NCBI GenBank assembly: GCA_001899235.1
Contig: MKVR01000014.1
Location: forward strand, 122,361-158,344
Source: Nitrosospira sp. 56-18
GTDB taxonomy: Bacteria > Pseudomonadota > Gammaproteobacteria > Burkholderiales > Nitrosomonadaceae
DNA: 35,984 nt
Direction of reading: 5' to 3'
Notes under the pieces: model-generated
Database searches by the model: none
The model's input: the letters and a program-made list of their open reading frames with translations, nothing else
What the model was told of the DNA's origin: nothing
In this document: positions 8,931 through 17,009 of the stretch, one piece after another
Layout of the letters: each line of letters begins with the position of its first letter
Position numbering within the stretch: the first letter of the stretch is position 1
Translations under genes and position numbers: made by a program

Positions 8931-8959
8931 TTGATGTAATCACGAAAAGAATTTATGAT
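8931..8959 (+). promoter_or_regulatory. Candidate sigma-70 promoter
   Basis: TTGATG at 8931-8936 and TATGAT at 8954-8959 are separated by exactly 17 bases, with 4/6 and 5/6 matches to consensus. It points toward the nucleotidyltransferase starting at 9165, which would have a leader of about 200 bases. It lies in a long gene-free stretch (8579-9164) where a promoter for the sugar cluster is expected. Confidence 0.45.
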
Positions 8960-9153
8960 CCCCCCGCTATTTTACTGGCAAAATTCCATGGATGGGTTAT
9001 CTTGTGGAGACAGGAGAGGCTATTGAACAAATTGTGCTGCCTTGAACCCCATTCAATCCTTTATCCCCACGCCGCCACTTCTGCTTGCGTGGAGTCGGAC
9101 AGGCGCCACTGATTGAATGCGAACGCAACCCACGGAATGAAGCACGAGACGAG

Positions 9154-9157
9154 AGGA
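9154..9157 (+). promoter_or_regulatory. Ribosome-binding site that fixes an ATC start
   Basis: AGGA at 9154-9157, within GAGAGGAAA, sits seven bases before the ATC at 9165. No ATG, GTG, TTG or CTG in the correct frame lies between the in-frame stop at 9138 and the conserved nucleotide-binding loop. The spacing is ideal for initiation at ATC. Confidence 0.55.
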
Positions 9158-9164
9158 AACTGCT

Positions 9165-9971
9165 ATCAAAGCTATCATCCTTAGCGCTGGCCGCGGCAAG
9201 CGATTGCAGTCTTTAACCGAGAATATCCCGAAATGCCTCTTACCCATCTCAGGCAAGACCATTATAGAATGGCAGATCGATACCTTGCTCGCGGTAGGGA
9301 TCGAGCATTTCACCATCGTTACCGGCTTTCAGTCCGTTTCGGTTGAGGCGTTGCTGCGCCGGCGCTACGCCAACCGCGCGCACATCGATACCATCTTCAA
9401 TCCCTTCTTCGAAGTTTCGGATAATCTGGCGAGCTGCTGGCTTGCGCGATCCGTCATGAGCAGTGAGTTTCTGCTCTTGAATGGAGACACGGTATTCGAT
9501 GAGGAGGTGCCAAGGCAGCTGTTGAGCTTCTGCTCTGCGCCCATTACTCTCAGTATGAGTTATAAACCCGTCTACGACGAGGACGACATGAAGGTCCAGT
9601 TGGATGCGCGAGGATGGGTCAAGCATGTCAGCAAGAATTTAAGGCACGATCAAGTCGATTGCGAATCTATCGGCCTGCTCGCATTCCGCGAGCATGGGCC
9701 TCAACTGTTCCGCAGCGCGGTCGAAGAGGCATTGCGGGATCAGGCCAGACTGAAATCCTGGTATCTGTCAGTCATCGATGAGCTGGCAGGCAGGGAGCTG
9801 GTCGATGCGTGCGCCATTCCCCACCACTTGTGGTGCGAAGTTGATTTTCCGCCGGATATCCCGATAGCCGAAACGTTCCTGAAAGAAAGATATCAGGACG
9901 AGCTCGTACAGAAGTATCTCTTCGTAACCGAATCTGCCGAAACCGATCAGGCTAGCGGCGTCGAACGCTAG
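9165..9971 (+). CDS. Sugar/choline-phosphate nucleotidyltransferase, apparent ATC start
   Basis: A 268-residue nucleotidyltransferase of the GlmU/LicC-like NTP-transferase family. Starting at ATC 9165 the protein reads (M)KAIILSAGRGKRL, the family's standard N-terminus, with the nucleotide loop at residues 8-14 and the conserved Lys23 in PKCLLPI. LLNGDTVF supplies the metal-binding Asp. DNLASCWLAR resembles LicC-type CTP:phosphocholine cytidylyltransferases. The first conventional start in frame is TTG at 9204, which would delete the nucleotide-binding loop, so it cannot give a working enzyme. A true ATC start or an ATG-to-ATC change are the alternatives. It opens the nonulosonic acid-type cluster and probably activates a sugar- or alcohol-phosphate. 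Confidence 0.75.
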   Translation: MKAIILSAGRGKRLQSLTENIPKCLLPISGKTIIEWQIDTLLAVGIEHFTIVTGFQSVSVEALLRRRYANRAHIDTIFNPFFEVSDNLASCWLARSVMSSEFLLLNGDTVFDEEVPRQLLSFCSAPITLSMSYKPVYDEDDMKVQLDARGWVKHVSKNLRHDQVDCESIGLLAFREHGPQLFRSAVEEALRDQARLKSWYLSVIDELAGRELVDACAIPHHLWCEVDFPPDIPIAETFLKERYQDELVQKYLFVTESAETDQASGVER

Positions 9972-10041
9972 CTCAAGCATGCGCTCATCCTATGCTCCAC
10001 TCATGCCCGAACGGCAGAAAACCCAAACCGGCGCCGATCAT

Positions 10042-10077
10042 ATGCACGGGAAGAAGACAGGCCTTGCCGCCGTGCAT
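10042..10077. other. Perfect 8-base inverted repeat (possible hairpin)
   Basis: ATGCACGG at 10042-10049 is repeated inverted as CCGTGCAT at 10070-10077, with a 20-base loop. It lies in the 235-base gap between two same-strand genes. There is no T-run after it, so it is not a standard intrinsic terminator. It could be an operator or an RNA-stabilising stem, or chance. Confidence 0.35.
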
Positions 10078-10206
10078 GCAAGGCGCGCCTTCACGGAAAA
10101 TTGAACACGCTCCGCGACGTAAGCTCCGGAAAAAAACCTGGGCAAGGCACTCTTATCCCGCCATTCGTTCTCTTTCAGGCATGATGCGGTATCGTTGGGC
10201 GCGGCA

Positions 10207-10923
10207 ATGCTGATCTATTCCCTTATCCCGGCGCGTGGAGGCTCGAAAGGCGTTCCCCATAAAAATATTCGCCTGTTGCGGGGCATACCCCTCATTGTGC
10301 ATTCCATTGATGTTTCGCTTGAATGCCCGTCCATTCAGAGGACTTTTGTCAGCACCGATTCCGAGCGCATTGCCGATATCGCGAAGAATGCCGGTGCCGA
10401 AATCCCTTTTTTGAGACCGCGCGAGCTGGCCCAGGATGACACGCGGGATTTGCCGGTTTTTCAACATTTCCTGGATTGGCTGTTGCAAAACGCTCTTCCA
10501 TTCCCCGATGCTGTCTTGCAGCTTCGCCCCACTTCTCCCTGCCGAAGCGTATCCAAGATTGAAGAAGCAGTGGAATTGCTGAAAAGAAATCCTGAGGCCG
10601 ACTCGGTTCGGGGTGTCGTCGAGCCCGAGCAAAATCCGTACAAAATGTGGCGCATGGAAGAGGATGGGTTCATGCGGCCACTATTGACCATTCCTGGCAT
10701 CCGGGAGCCATACAATGAACCCCGGCAGAACCTGCCGAGGGTTTTCTGGCAAACGGGCTATCTGGACCTGATTCGTACCCGAACCATTCTGGAAAACAAT
10801 TCGCTTACCGGAACACGTGTTTTACCCCTGCCCATCGACAGCACGGAGGCCATCGATATCGATGACGAATCTTCATTTCAACTGGCGGAATGGATACTGA
10901 CAAAGCGGGGCGGCAACCCGTGA
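10207..10923 (+). CDS. CMP-nonulosonate (acylneuraminate) cytidylyltransferase, NeuA-like
   Basis: A 238-residue cytidylyltransferase that would couple CMP to a sialic-acid-like 2-oxo sugar. The CTP-binding signature PARGGSK is intact at residues 8-14, followed by the expected PHKN at 17-20. LRPTSPCR and STEAIDIDD are the other typical family blocks. ATG 10207 is preferred to TTG 10195 because it places the beta strand directly before the loop; neither has a strong ribosome site. Its stop overlaps the GTG of the next gene. With the NeuB-like gene at 12736 it would form the last two steps of CMP-nonulosonate synthesis. Specificity (Neu5Ac, legionaminic, other) is not readable. Confidence 0.85.
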   Translation: MLIYSLIPARGGSKGVPHKNIRLLRGIPLIVHSIDVSLECPSIQRTFVSTDSERIADIAKNAGAEIPFLRPRELAQDDTRDLPVFQHFLDWLLQNALPFPDAVLQLRPTSPCRSVSKIEEAVELLKRNPEADSVRGVVEPEQNPYKMWRMEEDGFMRPLLTIPGIREPYNEPRQNLPRVFWQTGYLDLIRTRTILENNSLTGTRVLPLPIDSTEAIDIDDESSFQLAEWILTKRGGNP

Positions 10924-11906
10924 AAGCGCTGGTGGTAGGCCTGGGATCAATCGGAGTCCGGCATGTCAATAATCTGCATGCCCTCGGGGTTCGTGAGCTC
11001 GGCGTGGTAAGAACCCGGAATCATCCTCCTCCCGGAAAAATTGCTGCAAGAGAACTCGCTGTTTTCCATGATCTGGATCTGGCCCTTGCTCAAAAATTTG
11101 ATCTCGTAGTGGTGGCCAATCCGACATCGCTGCATTTGGAAACACTCGTCAAAGCCCTCGACGCCGGCGCCCATGTTTATGTCGAAAAACCTGTCGCTCA
11201 CGTGGAGGAGTGCCTGGCCGAACTCAAACCCCGCCTGATACCCGGCGGACCAAAGGTTCTGGTGGGATGCCAGCTCCGCATGCATCCGGGGTTGATGAAA
11301 ATAGGTGAATGGATCAACCAGAATAGACTTGGGAAGATCTACTCGGTGCAGGTGGATCTGGGAGAATACCTCCCTGGCTGGCACCCGTGGGAGGACTATC
11401 GGCAGAGCTACGCCGCGCTGGCCGATCAGGGCGGGGGTGTCATTCTGACGCTTATCCATGAGCTGGATTATCTACAGTGGCTTTTTGGAAAACCTGAAAG
11501 CGTCTATGCGATCGGCGGCCATCGAACTTCGCTTGAAATCACGGCGGAGGATACGGCGCTCATTACTTTTGAAACCCGGCAGGGTGTCGGTATTCAACTC
11601 CGGATGGATTACTGGAGAAAGCCGCCTGTCCGGCGCATGAGCATAGTCGCCGAAAAAGCGCTCGTCGACTGGGATTATTACGCTCGCGCTGCCACCCTGA
11701 AGCAGGATGGACAGATCCTGGACGAGATGAAACTGCCTCCGACCTGGGACCGGAACGAGTTGTTCATATCGATGATGCGGGAGTTTCTCGAGAATCTCTC
11801 CGGAGAATCCGCTCCGCGGGTTACTTTGCAAGATGGCATCGATACGCTTGTAACGGCTCTGGCGGCAAAGAAATCCATCGAAACCGGCCAGGTGATACGC
11901 ATATGA
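10920..11906 (+). CDS. Gfo/Idh/MocA-family oxidoreductase
   Basis: A 328-residue NAD(P)-dependent sugar oxidoreductase. The Rossmann motif GLGSIG is at residues 7-12 and the family's EKP motif at 89-91 (VYVEKPVAH). A C-terminal Gfo/Idh domain follows, with LGEYLPGWHPWEDY and LIHELDY. GTG at 10920 overlaps the preceding stop as GTGA and puts the Rossmann strand at residue 3. An in-frame ATG at 10890 would add ten unlikely residues. It is coupled to both neighbours and probably oxidises or reduces a sugar precursor of the nonulosonic acid. Similar genes accompany NeuA/NeuB pairs in flagellin- and O-antigen-glycosylation loci. Confidence 0.8.
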   Translation: MKALVVGLGSIGVRHVNNLHALGVRELGVVRTRNHPPPGKIAARELAVFHDLDLALAQKFDLVVVANPTSLHLETLVKALDAGAHVYVEKPVAHVEECLAELKPRLIPGGPKVLVGCQLRMHPGLMKIGEWINQNRLGKIYSVQVDLGEYLPGWHPWEDYRQSYAALADQGGGVILTLIHELDYLQWLFGKPESVYAIGGHRTSLEITAEDTALITFETRQGVGIQLRMDYWRKPPVRRMSIVAEKALVDWDYYARAATLKQDGQILDEMKLPPTWDRNELFISMMREFLENLSGESAPRVTLQDGIDTLVTALAAKKSIETGQVIRI

Positions 11907-12739
11907 GCCAAGCCTACCAAGGCACTCCCTTTGACCTCACGGGCCGTGTCGTGCTCATCAGCGGCGCTGCTGGCCTTCTAGGCAGGGAATTTGCGCTTGC
12001 TGCCGCATCGGCCGGGGCACACCTTGTGCTGGGGGACGTGAACAGGAAACAGCTCGAATCGCTGTCGAGTGAAATCACCTCCCTCCATCCACTCGCAAAA
12101 ACGTTGATCCAGATCCTGGACGTAACCGATGCGAATTCCTGCCGATCCATTGCCGAGCTATGCGAAATGCAGTTCGGACGGATCGACGCCGTCATCCATA
12201 GCGCCGCGATTGATCCGAAATTTGAAGGATCTTCCGATACCGCCGGCTTTTCAAGATTCACCGAATTCCCGCTGGAGCTCTGGCAGTCATCCATCGACGT
12301 CAACCTGACCGGCGCCTTTCTGCTCTCGCAGGCGACATGCAGAGTAATGGAAAAAGCCGGAAAGGGATCCATTGTTTTTCTGGGATCCAACTACGGACTG
12401 GTGGGACCCGATCAGCGCATCTACCGGAAAGCGGGCCAGGAACGCCAGACCTACAAGCCCGCTGTTTATTCCGCCTGCAAATCCGGCCTTCTCGGATTGA
12501 CGAAATTCCTGGCGGCCTATTACATGAATACATCCATCCGGGTCAACCTGCTCACCCCCAGTGGTGTCCGGAATCAGCATGATGAGGAATTTGTTCAAAA
12601 TTACTCGTCCCGGACTATCCTGGGGCGAATGTCGAAAAAAAATGAATACCAAGGAGCAGTCATTTTTCTAGTCTCGGATGCCTCAAGTTACATGACGGGG
12701 GCGAATCTTGTTATTGATGGAGGATGGACAGCATTATGA
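11903..12739 (+). CDS. Short-chain dehydrogenase/reductase (PtmA-like)
   Basis: A 278-residue classical SDR. The cofactor motif GAAGLLG occupies residues 21-27, Ser162 lies in LGSNYG and the catalytic Tyr189/Lys193 in VYSACKSG. The C-terminus YMTGANLVIDGGWTAL is typical of the fold. It overlaps the oxidoreductase by four bases and the NeuB-like gene by four bases. Its style, with LISGAAGLLG and the VGPD insertion before the active Tyr, resembles SDRs called PtmA in flagellin-modification clusters, which act in amino-sugar supply for legionaminic acid. That link is by resemblance and context only. Confidence 0.8.
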   Translation: MSQAYQGTPFDLTGRVVLISGAAGLLGREFALAAASAGAHLVLGDVNRKQLESLSSEITSLHPLAKTLIQILDVTDANSCRSIAELCEMQFGRIDAVIHSAAIDPKFEGSSDTAGFSRFTEFPLELWQSSIDVNLTGAFLLSQATCRVMEKAGKGSIVFLGSNYGLVGPDQRIYRKAGQERQTYKPAVYSACKSGLLGLTKFLAAYYMNTSIRVNLLTPSGVRNQHDEEFVQNYSSRTILGRMSKKNEYQGAVIFLVSDASSYMTGANLVIDGGWTAL

Positions 12740-13629
12740 GTTTACGTTACCAAAAACCTGTTGTCGTCGCCGAAGTGGGATGCAATCACAAAGGTGATTT
12801 TGAAATTGCCAAGACATTCATCAGGACGGCGAAGGAGTTTTGCGACGTGGACATCGTCAAGTTTCAGAAACGGACCGTCAATGAGCTCCTCACCCAGCAG
12901 GAATACGAATCCCCTCACCCCAACCCCATGCATTCCTACGGCAAGACCTACGGCGAGCACCGGGAAGTCCTGGAGTTTAATCTTGAGCAGCATCGGGAAC
13001 TCAAGCGCTATTGCGATGAACTGGGGATTGGCTATGGCTGCTCGGTCTGGGATATTACGGCAGCCAAGGAAATTTTGTCACTGGAGCCCGCCTACCTGAA
13101 AATTCCATCCGCAACCAACACAAACTTCGATCTTTTGAACTATGTTTGCGATCATTACGCCGGCGAAGTCCATATTTCCGTGGGAATGACGACCAACCAG
13201 GAAGAAAATGCCATTGTGGCCCTGTTCGAGGAGAAAGGTCGCGCCAGGAGCCTGATTCTGTACTCGTGCACCTCCGGCTACCCTGTTCCTCCGGAGGATG
13301 TTTGCCTGCTGGAAATCCGGAGGCTGATCAAGAGCTACCAGTCCAGCATCGGCGGAATCGGATTTTCCGGCCATCACAATGGAATTTGTATTGACGTTGC
13401 TGCTTATACGTTGGGCGCGCAGATCGTCGAGAGGCATTTCACCCTCGATCGCACTTGGAAGGGAACCGACCACTCAGCCTCGCTGGAGCCCGACGGATTG
13501 CGAAAGCTGGCGCGCGACCTGCGGAATGTTCACAAGGCGCTGAGATACAAGGAGCAGGAGATTCTGGAAATCGAATCCGCCCAACGAAAAAAGCTAAAAT
13601 GGAAAAGCGGCCCCGAGCACAAGCAATAA
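12736..13629 (+). CDS. NeuB-like nonulosonate synthase lacking the SAF domain
   Basis: A 297-residue protein of the sialic acid synthase family, which condenses phosphoenolpyruvate with an N-acetylhexosamine-type sugar to give a nine-carbon 2-oxo acid. Family landmarks: VVAEVGCNHKGD at the N-terminus, DIVKFQKRT, YLKIPSATNTN, SVGMTTNQEE, and ERHFTLDRTWKGTDHSASLEPDG near the end. The usual synthases run to about 340-350 residues with a C-terminal antifreeze-like (SAF) domain; this one stops directly after the barrel. The start at 12736 overlaps the SDR stop (ATGA), with GGAGG at 12719-12723. An ATG at 12724 has no spacing from that site. Confidence 0.8.
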   Translation: MSLRYQKPVVVAEVGCNHKGDFEIAKTFIRTAKEFCDVDIVKFQKRTVNELLTQQEYESPHPNPMHSYGKTYGEHREVLEFNLEQHRELKRYCDELGIGYGCSVWDITAAKEILSLEPAYLKIPSATNTNFDLLNYVCDHYAGEVHISVGMTTNQEENAIVALFEEKGRARSLILYSCTSGYPVPPEDVCLLEIRRLIKSYQSSIGGIGFSGHHNGICIDVAAYTLGAQIVERHFTLDRTWKGTDHSASLEPDGLRKLARDLRNVHKALRYKEQEILEIESAQRKKLKWKSGPEHKQ

Positions 13630-13688
13630 TGGAAAAACAGGCCCACGATCATAAAAATTGATGAGCGCAAAATCTCACGGAGTTCTGG

Positions 13689-14150
13689 ATGAGTGTTAAA
13701 TCAGATGGAGATACGCTGATTTTTAACGCAACGATGCGAAAGTTCGGCGCGCCTCAGACTATCATTCACAGATATCGATACTGGAGTGTCATGCTGCGCC
13801 CTGTCCAGGTAACGCTTGGCTCGGTAATCCTGGCGGCGCATGAACCGGCCCATGCGTTTTCCCAGCTCGGCAAAGCAAGCTTTACCGAATTGCACGAAGT
13901 CACAGCACAACTGGAGCCTGCCTTGGCAAAAGCATTCGATTATGACAAATTGAATTACCTGATGCTGATGATGGTTGATCCCGATGTGCACTTCCATGTC
14001 ATCCCTCGTTACGCTGCGCCGCGGTATTTTAATGGCGGGGAATATGTAGATGCCGGCTGGCCCGGGCCGCCCGACTTCAGCCGGCCAAACGAAGCAGGTG
14101 CCGAAGCAAACCACCATATCATGGATCGCATTATTTCCTGCTGGGCATGA
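13689..14150 (+). CDS. HIT-family nucleotide hydrolase/transferase
   Basis: A 153-residue histidine-triad protein. The active-site region reads PDVHFHVIPRY (His101, His103). The first His of the triad is Asp99, a substitution worth noting. RYWSVMLRPVQVTLGSVIL is the usual N-terminal strand region. These proteins split or transfer nucleotide monophosphates from dinucleotides or nucleotide-sugar-like compounds. GGAG lies about six bases upstream of the ATG. It follows the NeuB-like gene by 59 bases and may act on nucleotide by-products of the sugar cluster, which is inference. Confidence 0.75.
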   Translation: MSVKSDGDTLIFNATMRKFGAPQTIIHRYRYWSVMLRPVQVTLGSVILAAHEPAHAFSQLGKASFTELHEVTAQLEPALAKAFDYDKLNYLMLMMVDPDVHFHVIPRYAAPRYFNGGEYVDAGWPGPPDFSRPNEAGAEANHHIMDRIISCWA

Positions 14151-14223
14151 GCCAGACGAAGCGCCAGGCATCACAAGGAAAAGAGAAGAATCTCAGGAAT
14201 GAAGACTGCGGTCGCCGCGCCTG

Positions 14224-14415
14224 ATGCCAAACACACGAATGCCGGGGTCATCGGAGCACCTCCCGTTCCCGGAGGGCCAATGCGCCGATATTTACCTGAA
14301 TGAGCCGGCTTTTTCGCAACGCCTCGCTATGATGTATTCCACAAATAAATCCTCGGGCATGTCAGCCGTGGAAACTCGACAGTTTACAACTGGATATTCT
14401 CCGGCGAAACAATAG
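14224..14415 (+). CDS. Possible small ORF, unknown
   Basis: A 63-codon frame whose stop TAG directly abuts the ATG of the phosphoglycerate-mutase-like gene, which itself has no clear ribosome site. Coupling is therefore conceivable. The peptide has no recognised motif, no membrane segment and no strong ribosome site of its own. It is equally likely to be a chance frame. Confidence 0.25.
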   Translation: MPNTRMPGSSEHLPFPEGQCADIYLNEPAFSQRLAMMYSTNKSSGMSAVETRQFTTGYSPAKQ

Positions 14416-15135
14416 ATGATCCAACTTGTCCTGTTACGGCACGGGGAAAGCACTTCGAACCGGGATAAGAATTTTACCGGCTGGAATGATGTAGCGTTAA
14501 GTCAGCGGGGCGAACAGGAAGCGACGCACGCCGGCCTTCTGCTCAAGGAGGCAGGATATCGCTTTGATCTGTGTTTTACTTCCGAACTCAGACGCGCCAA
14601 GGAAACCCTGCGTATCGTATTGTCGACGATGCAGGCCGGCGAAATGGAAATAAGGCAGAATTGGCATCTGAACGAACGTCACTATGGCGCGCTCGAAGGA
14701 ATAAGCCGATTGAGCGCAGTAAGGAAATTCGGCATCTGGTCGATTATCGGCACTCAATTGAGCTTTAATGGCTGTCCCCCTCCGCTCGACCCCACTGATT
14801 CGCGTTTTCCCGGAAATCAATCACGTTATTCGGAGATCGACAGGAAAGAATTGCCGCTTTCCGAAAGCATGAACCAGACACTCCTGAGAGTGGTGCCTTA
14901 CTGGAAGAAAGCGATCCTGCCTGAGATCCGGGATGGAAAGCGGCTTCTCATCGTCTCTCACCAGCATGTTCTACGCACGCTGATGATGGAACTGGACGGT
15001 TTTTCCGCCATCCATCTGATGACCTTGTCCATTTCTACCGGCCGCCCATTGGTGTATGAACTCGACGACGAGCTGAAGCCTGTCCGGCACTACTATATTG
15101 ACCGCCGGGTGGAAAGCCACACCTATTCCTCATGA
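14416..15135 (+). CDS. Histidine phosphatase, phosphoglycerate mutase (GpmA)-like
   Basis: A 239-residue member of the histidine phosphatase superfamily, closest in layout to cofactor-dependent phosphoglycerate mutase. RHG with the phospho-accepting His9 starts it. [10 protein letters not shown] and [11 protein letters not shown] are mutase hallmarks, and [11 protein letters not shown] ends it. The second catalytic His is in [10 protein letters not shown], where GpmA has AHGNSLR, so the Gly after the His is Gln. Such divergence suggests a paralogue with a changed substrate rather than the glycolytic enzyme. Its place in the sugar cluster hints at a sugar- or glycerate-phosphate substrate. Confidence 0.75.
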   Translation: MIQLVLLRHGESTSNRDKNFTGWNDVALSQRGEQEATHAGLLLKEAGYRFDLCFTSELRRAKETLRIVLSTMQAGEMEIRQNWHLNERHYGALEGISRLSAVRKFGIWSIIGTQLSFNGCPPPLDPTDSRFPGNQSRYSEIDRKELPLSESMNQTLLRVVPYWKKAILPEIRDGKRLLIVSHQHVLRTLMMELDGFSAIHLMTLSISTGRPLVYELDDELKPVRHYYIDRRVESHTYSS

Positions 15136-15137
15136 TA

Positions 15138-15259
15138 TGAACCTGAATCCGGCATCTGACCACTCATTTCCAGTATAGAGCTATGAGCCACAAAGACTTT
15201 CCGCGGTACTCGACGTTCATCTGCATGGTGAGTTCGCTACAGGGTGGATTTAGGATGAA
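15138..15259. repeat. Dispersed repeat, copy 2 (short form)
   Basis: About 122 bases closely similar to copy 1. The left end ACCTGAATCCGGC lies at 15141-15153, the shared interior around CCACAAAGACTTTCC follows from 15188, and the right end GGATTTAGG at 15246-15254 merges into an ATG at 15255. It lacks the long internal hairpin of copy 3 but keeps the ACAGGG that starts the hairpin arm. It lies directly in front of a decayed SixA-like gene. Confidence 0.8.
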
Positions 15260-15640
15260 GCCCTGCCTTCTCCTCTGGAGACATGCGGAAGCAATGAGAA
15301 ATATTGCAGACGATAGAGGTTCAAAACCCTTCTTCGTCCAATGCATGGGCAAGACAAGGCGGAGGAGTTGGGTGCCGAACTGAATCCCGAAATGTTCCTG
15401 CAACAATTTTCCCTATGCGGATGATGCCTTACCCAGTAAAGCGAGATGGCGCACCACGGTCTGCGGCGCGCGGCCAGCGCGCCAGCGATATCCCGCTTCC
15501 GTCAATTCCGCATGCTGTATGAAAGGCATTGCCCGGACAGGCAATTTCCATCGTTGCGCTTGGCCTGCTTCCGGCAACCCTCCGTTTCACGCCGGGCAAC
15601 TGCTGAATGGTCTCGGCAAAAACTGTGAGCAACCGGATGG
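15255..15640 (+). pseudogene. Decayed SixA-like phosphohistidine phosphatase
   Basis: The first 13 residues read MKPCLLLWRHAEA, the unmistakable start of SixA-type histidine phosphatases. After DD the frame breaks. The second frame continues with GQDKAEELGAELNPE (about 15350-15390), matching the 'rGxxQAexlgxxL' helix of the family, and then stops. No intact downstream part with the second catalytic His could be read. The remaining bases to about 15640 hold only short frames. It is a frameshifted relic; its ATG is joined directly to repeat copy 2. Confidence 0.45.
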
Positions 15641-15647
15641 CAAATAG

Positions 15648-17009
15648 ATGAACCTTTCCATGAAAGCGCTTTTTTTTCTACGTCACTACAACGACATAGA
15701 TCATATCACGCCGGTCATCTCCAAGTGGATCGAGACCGGGCATAGTTGCGATATCGTATTGATCGGCAAGCATAGGCTTCTTAGCGATTACCGGATCGAA
15801 TTTCTCAAAAAGCTGGATGGGGTGCGGATTGCCCATATTCGGGATCTGATTCCAGCGCGTGAATTCTTGAAATGGCGGCTGCAAACAATTCTGCTGGCCA
15901 CCAGCTTGCAGCGTCTTTTCATCGGTCCGCTGGTTCGCGCGGCGATCCGGTACTACGACGCCGAACGGCGGGAAACCGTGTGGCGGAGCACCGCCGACCG
16001 CATACTGCAAAGAAGCTTCAAGGAAGGCGACAAAGGCGTCGTGGTATTTGACTGGCTGACGAAAAACTCGCCCATCTGCATCGAATGGATTGAACAGGTC
16101 GTGTCCAGAGCCCACGCCATGGAGCTGGGTACCGTGTCATTGCCGCATGGGGATAGCCCGCATTCGACTCAACTGATAAGGCATCGGGAGTGGAATCTTG
16201 CTCCTGATGCTTCTTTTTCCGCCGCATGCATATTTGATAAGCTGGTCGTACCCAATGATCTATGCGCAAGGCGTTTTCGGCCGTTTCTTGACGATCGGTC
16301 CATAGCGGTGCTGGGCTCGCCGCGCTACTGCGATGAATGGTTGGCCAAATTGGCTACATTCGCGCCTGCCTCCTCGCTCAGCCGCTCAGGCAGGCAGTTC
16401 AGGGTCGTGATGTTTTTACGAAAAAATGACTTCACGATATTCTGGGAAGAAGTCACTGAAGTGGTATGCCTGATTGCTGCCTTCCCTGACACCATGCTTG
16501 TGATCAAGCCACATACACGCGGCGGATGGCGGCAATCCCTTACCGGAAACGCCGCAGTGCGCCGCCTGCGAAACGTGATCATCGCAGCAGACGATATTCA
16601 TTCTATTCATCTCATGAATTGGGCCGACCTCATCATCGACCTGGCCACCTCGGTAGTATTCGAAGCGGTCAAGGCCAAAAAACCCGTGCTGGCGGCGGAT
16701 TACCTTCACGCCGGCCGCTCTGCATTGGCCCATTATATGCCTGAGACAGAATTGAAATGCCGCGACGACGTATACCGCAGAATCAAGAGCCTTGTTTCAG
16801 GCAGCGATGGCACGTTCTACGTGGAGCATCACCGGGAACGCTTTATCAAGGAAATGCTGCATCCCGCCGGACCGGACGTGCTGCCTCTCTATGTATCATT
16901 GCTCGAAGCTCAGGCGCGGGCTGGAGCCCAACCAAGCCCGCATTACCATCCCTCCAATGATTTCTCCATGGACACCCAAAGGGATCAATGCCTGTCGAAT
17001 CAGTTATAG
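15648..17009 (+). CDS. Putative GT-B-type glycosyltransferase / surface polysaccharide protein
   Basis: A 453-residue protein I recognise only by overall form. The N-terminal half is a Rossmann-like domain beginning MKALFFLRHYNDIDHI. The C-terminal half has VVMFLRKNDFTIFWEE, TMLVIKPHTRGG and a region DLIIDLATSVVFEAVKAKKP, which looks like the nucleotide/acceptor-binding end of GT-B enzymes, related to CDP-glycerol- or capsule-type transferases. An internal ATG at 15660 is a possible alternative start. It overlaps the PLD-like gene by 22 bases. Within a nonulosonic-acid cluster it is the best candidate for the transferase that uses the CMP-sugar, but no known sialyltransferase motif was recognised. 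Confidence 0.6.
   Translation: MNLSMKALFFLRHYNDIDHITPVISKWIETGHSCDIVLIGKHRLLSDYRIEFLKKLDGVRIAHIRDLIPAREFLKWRLQTILLATSLQRLFIGPLVRAAIRYYDAERRETVWRSTADRILQRSFKEGDKGVVVFDWLTKNSPICIEWIEQVVSRAHAMELGTVSLPHGDSPHSTQLIRHREWNLAPDASFSAACIFDKLVVPNDLCARRFRPFLDDRSIAVLGSPRYCDEWLAKLATFAPASSLSRSGRQFRVVMFLRKNDFTIFWEEVTEVVCLIAAFPDTMLVIKPHTRGGWRQSLTGNAAVRRLRNVIIAADDIHSIHLMNWADLIIDLATSVVFEAVKAKKPVLAADYLHAGRSALAHYMPETELKCRDDVYRRIKSLVSGSDGTFYVEHHRERFIKEMLHPAGPDVLPLYVSLLEAQARAGAQPSPHYHPSNDFSMDTQRDQCLSNQL

Noticed and set aside
9992-10213. 73-codon plus-strand frame between the nucleotidyltransferase and NeuA-like gene
   Set aside because: Pro/Arg/Lys-rich with no ribosome site, and it overlaps the NeuA-like start; looks random.
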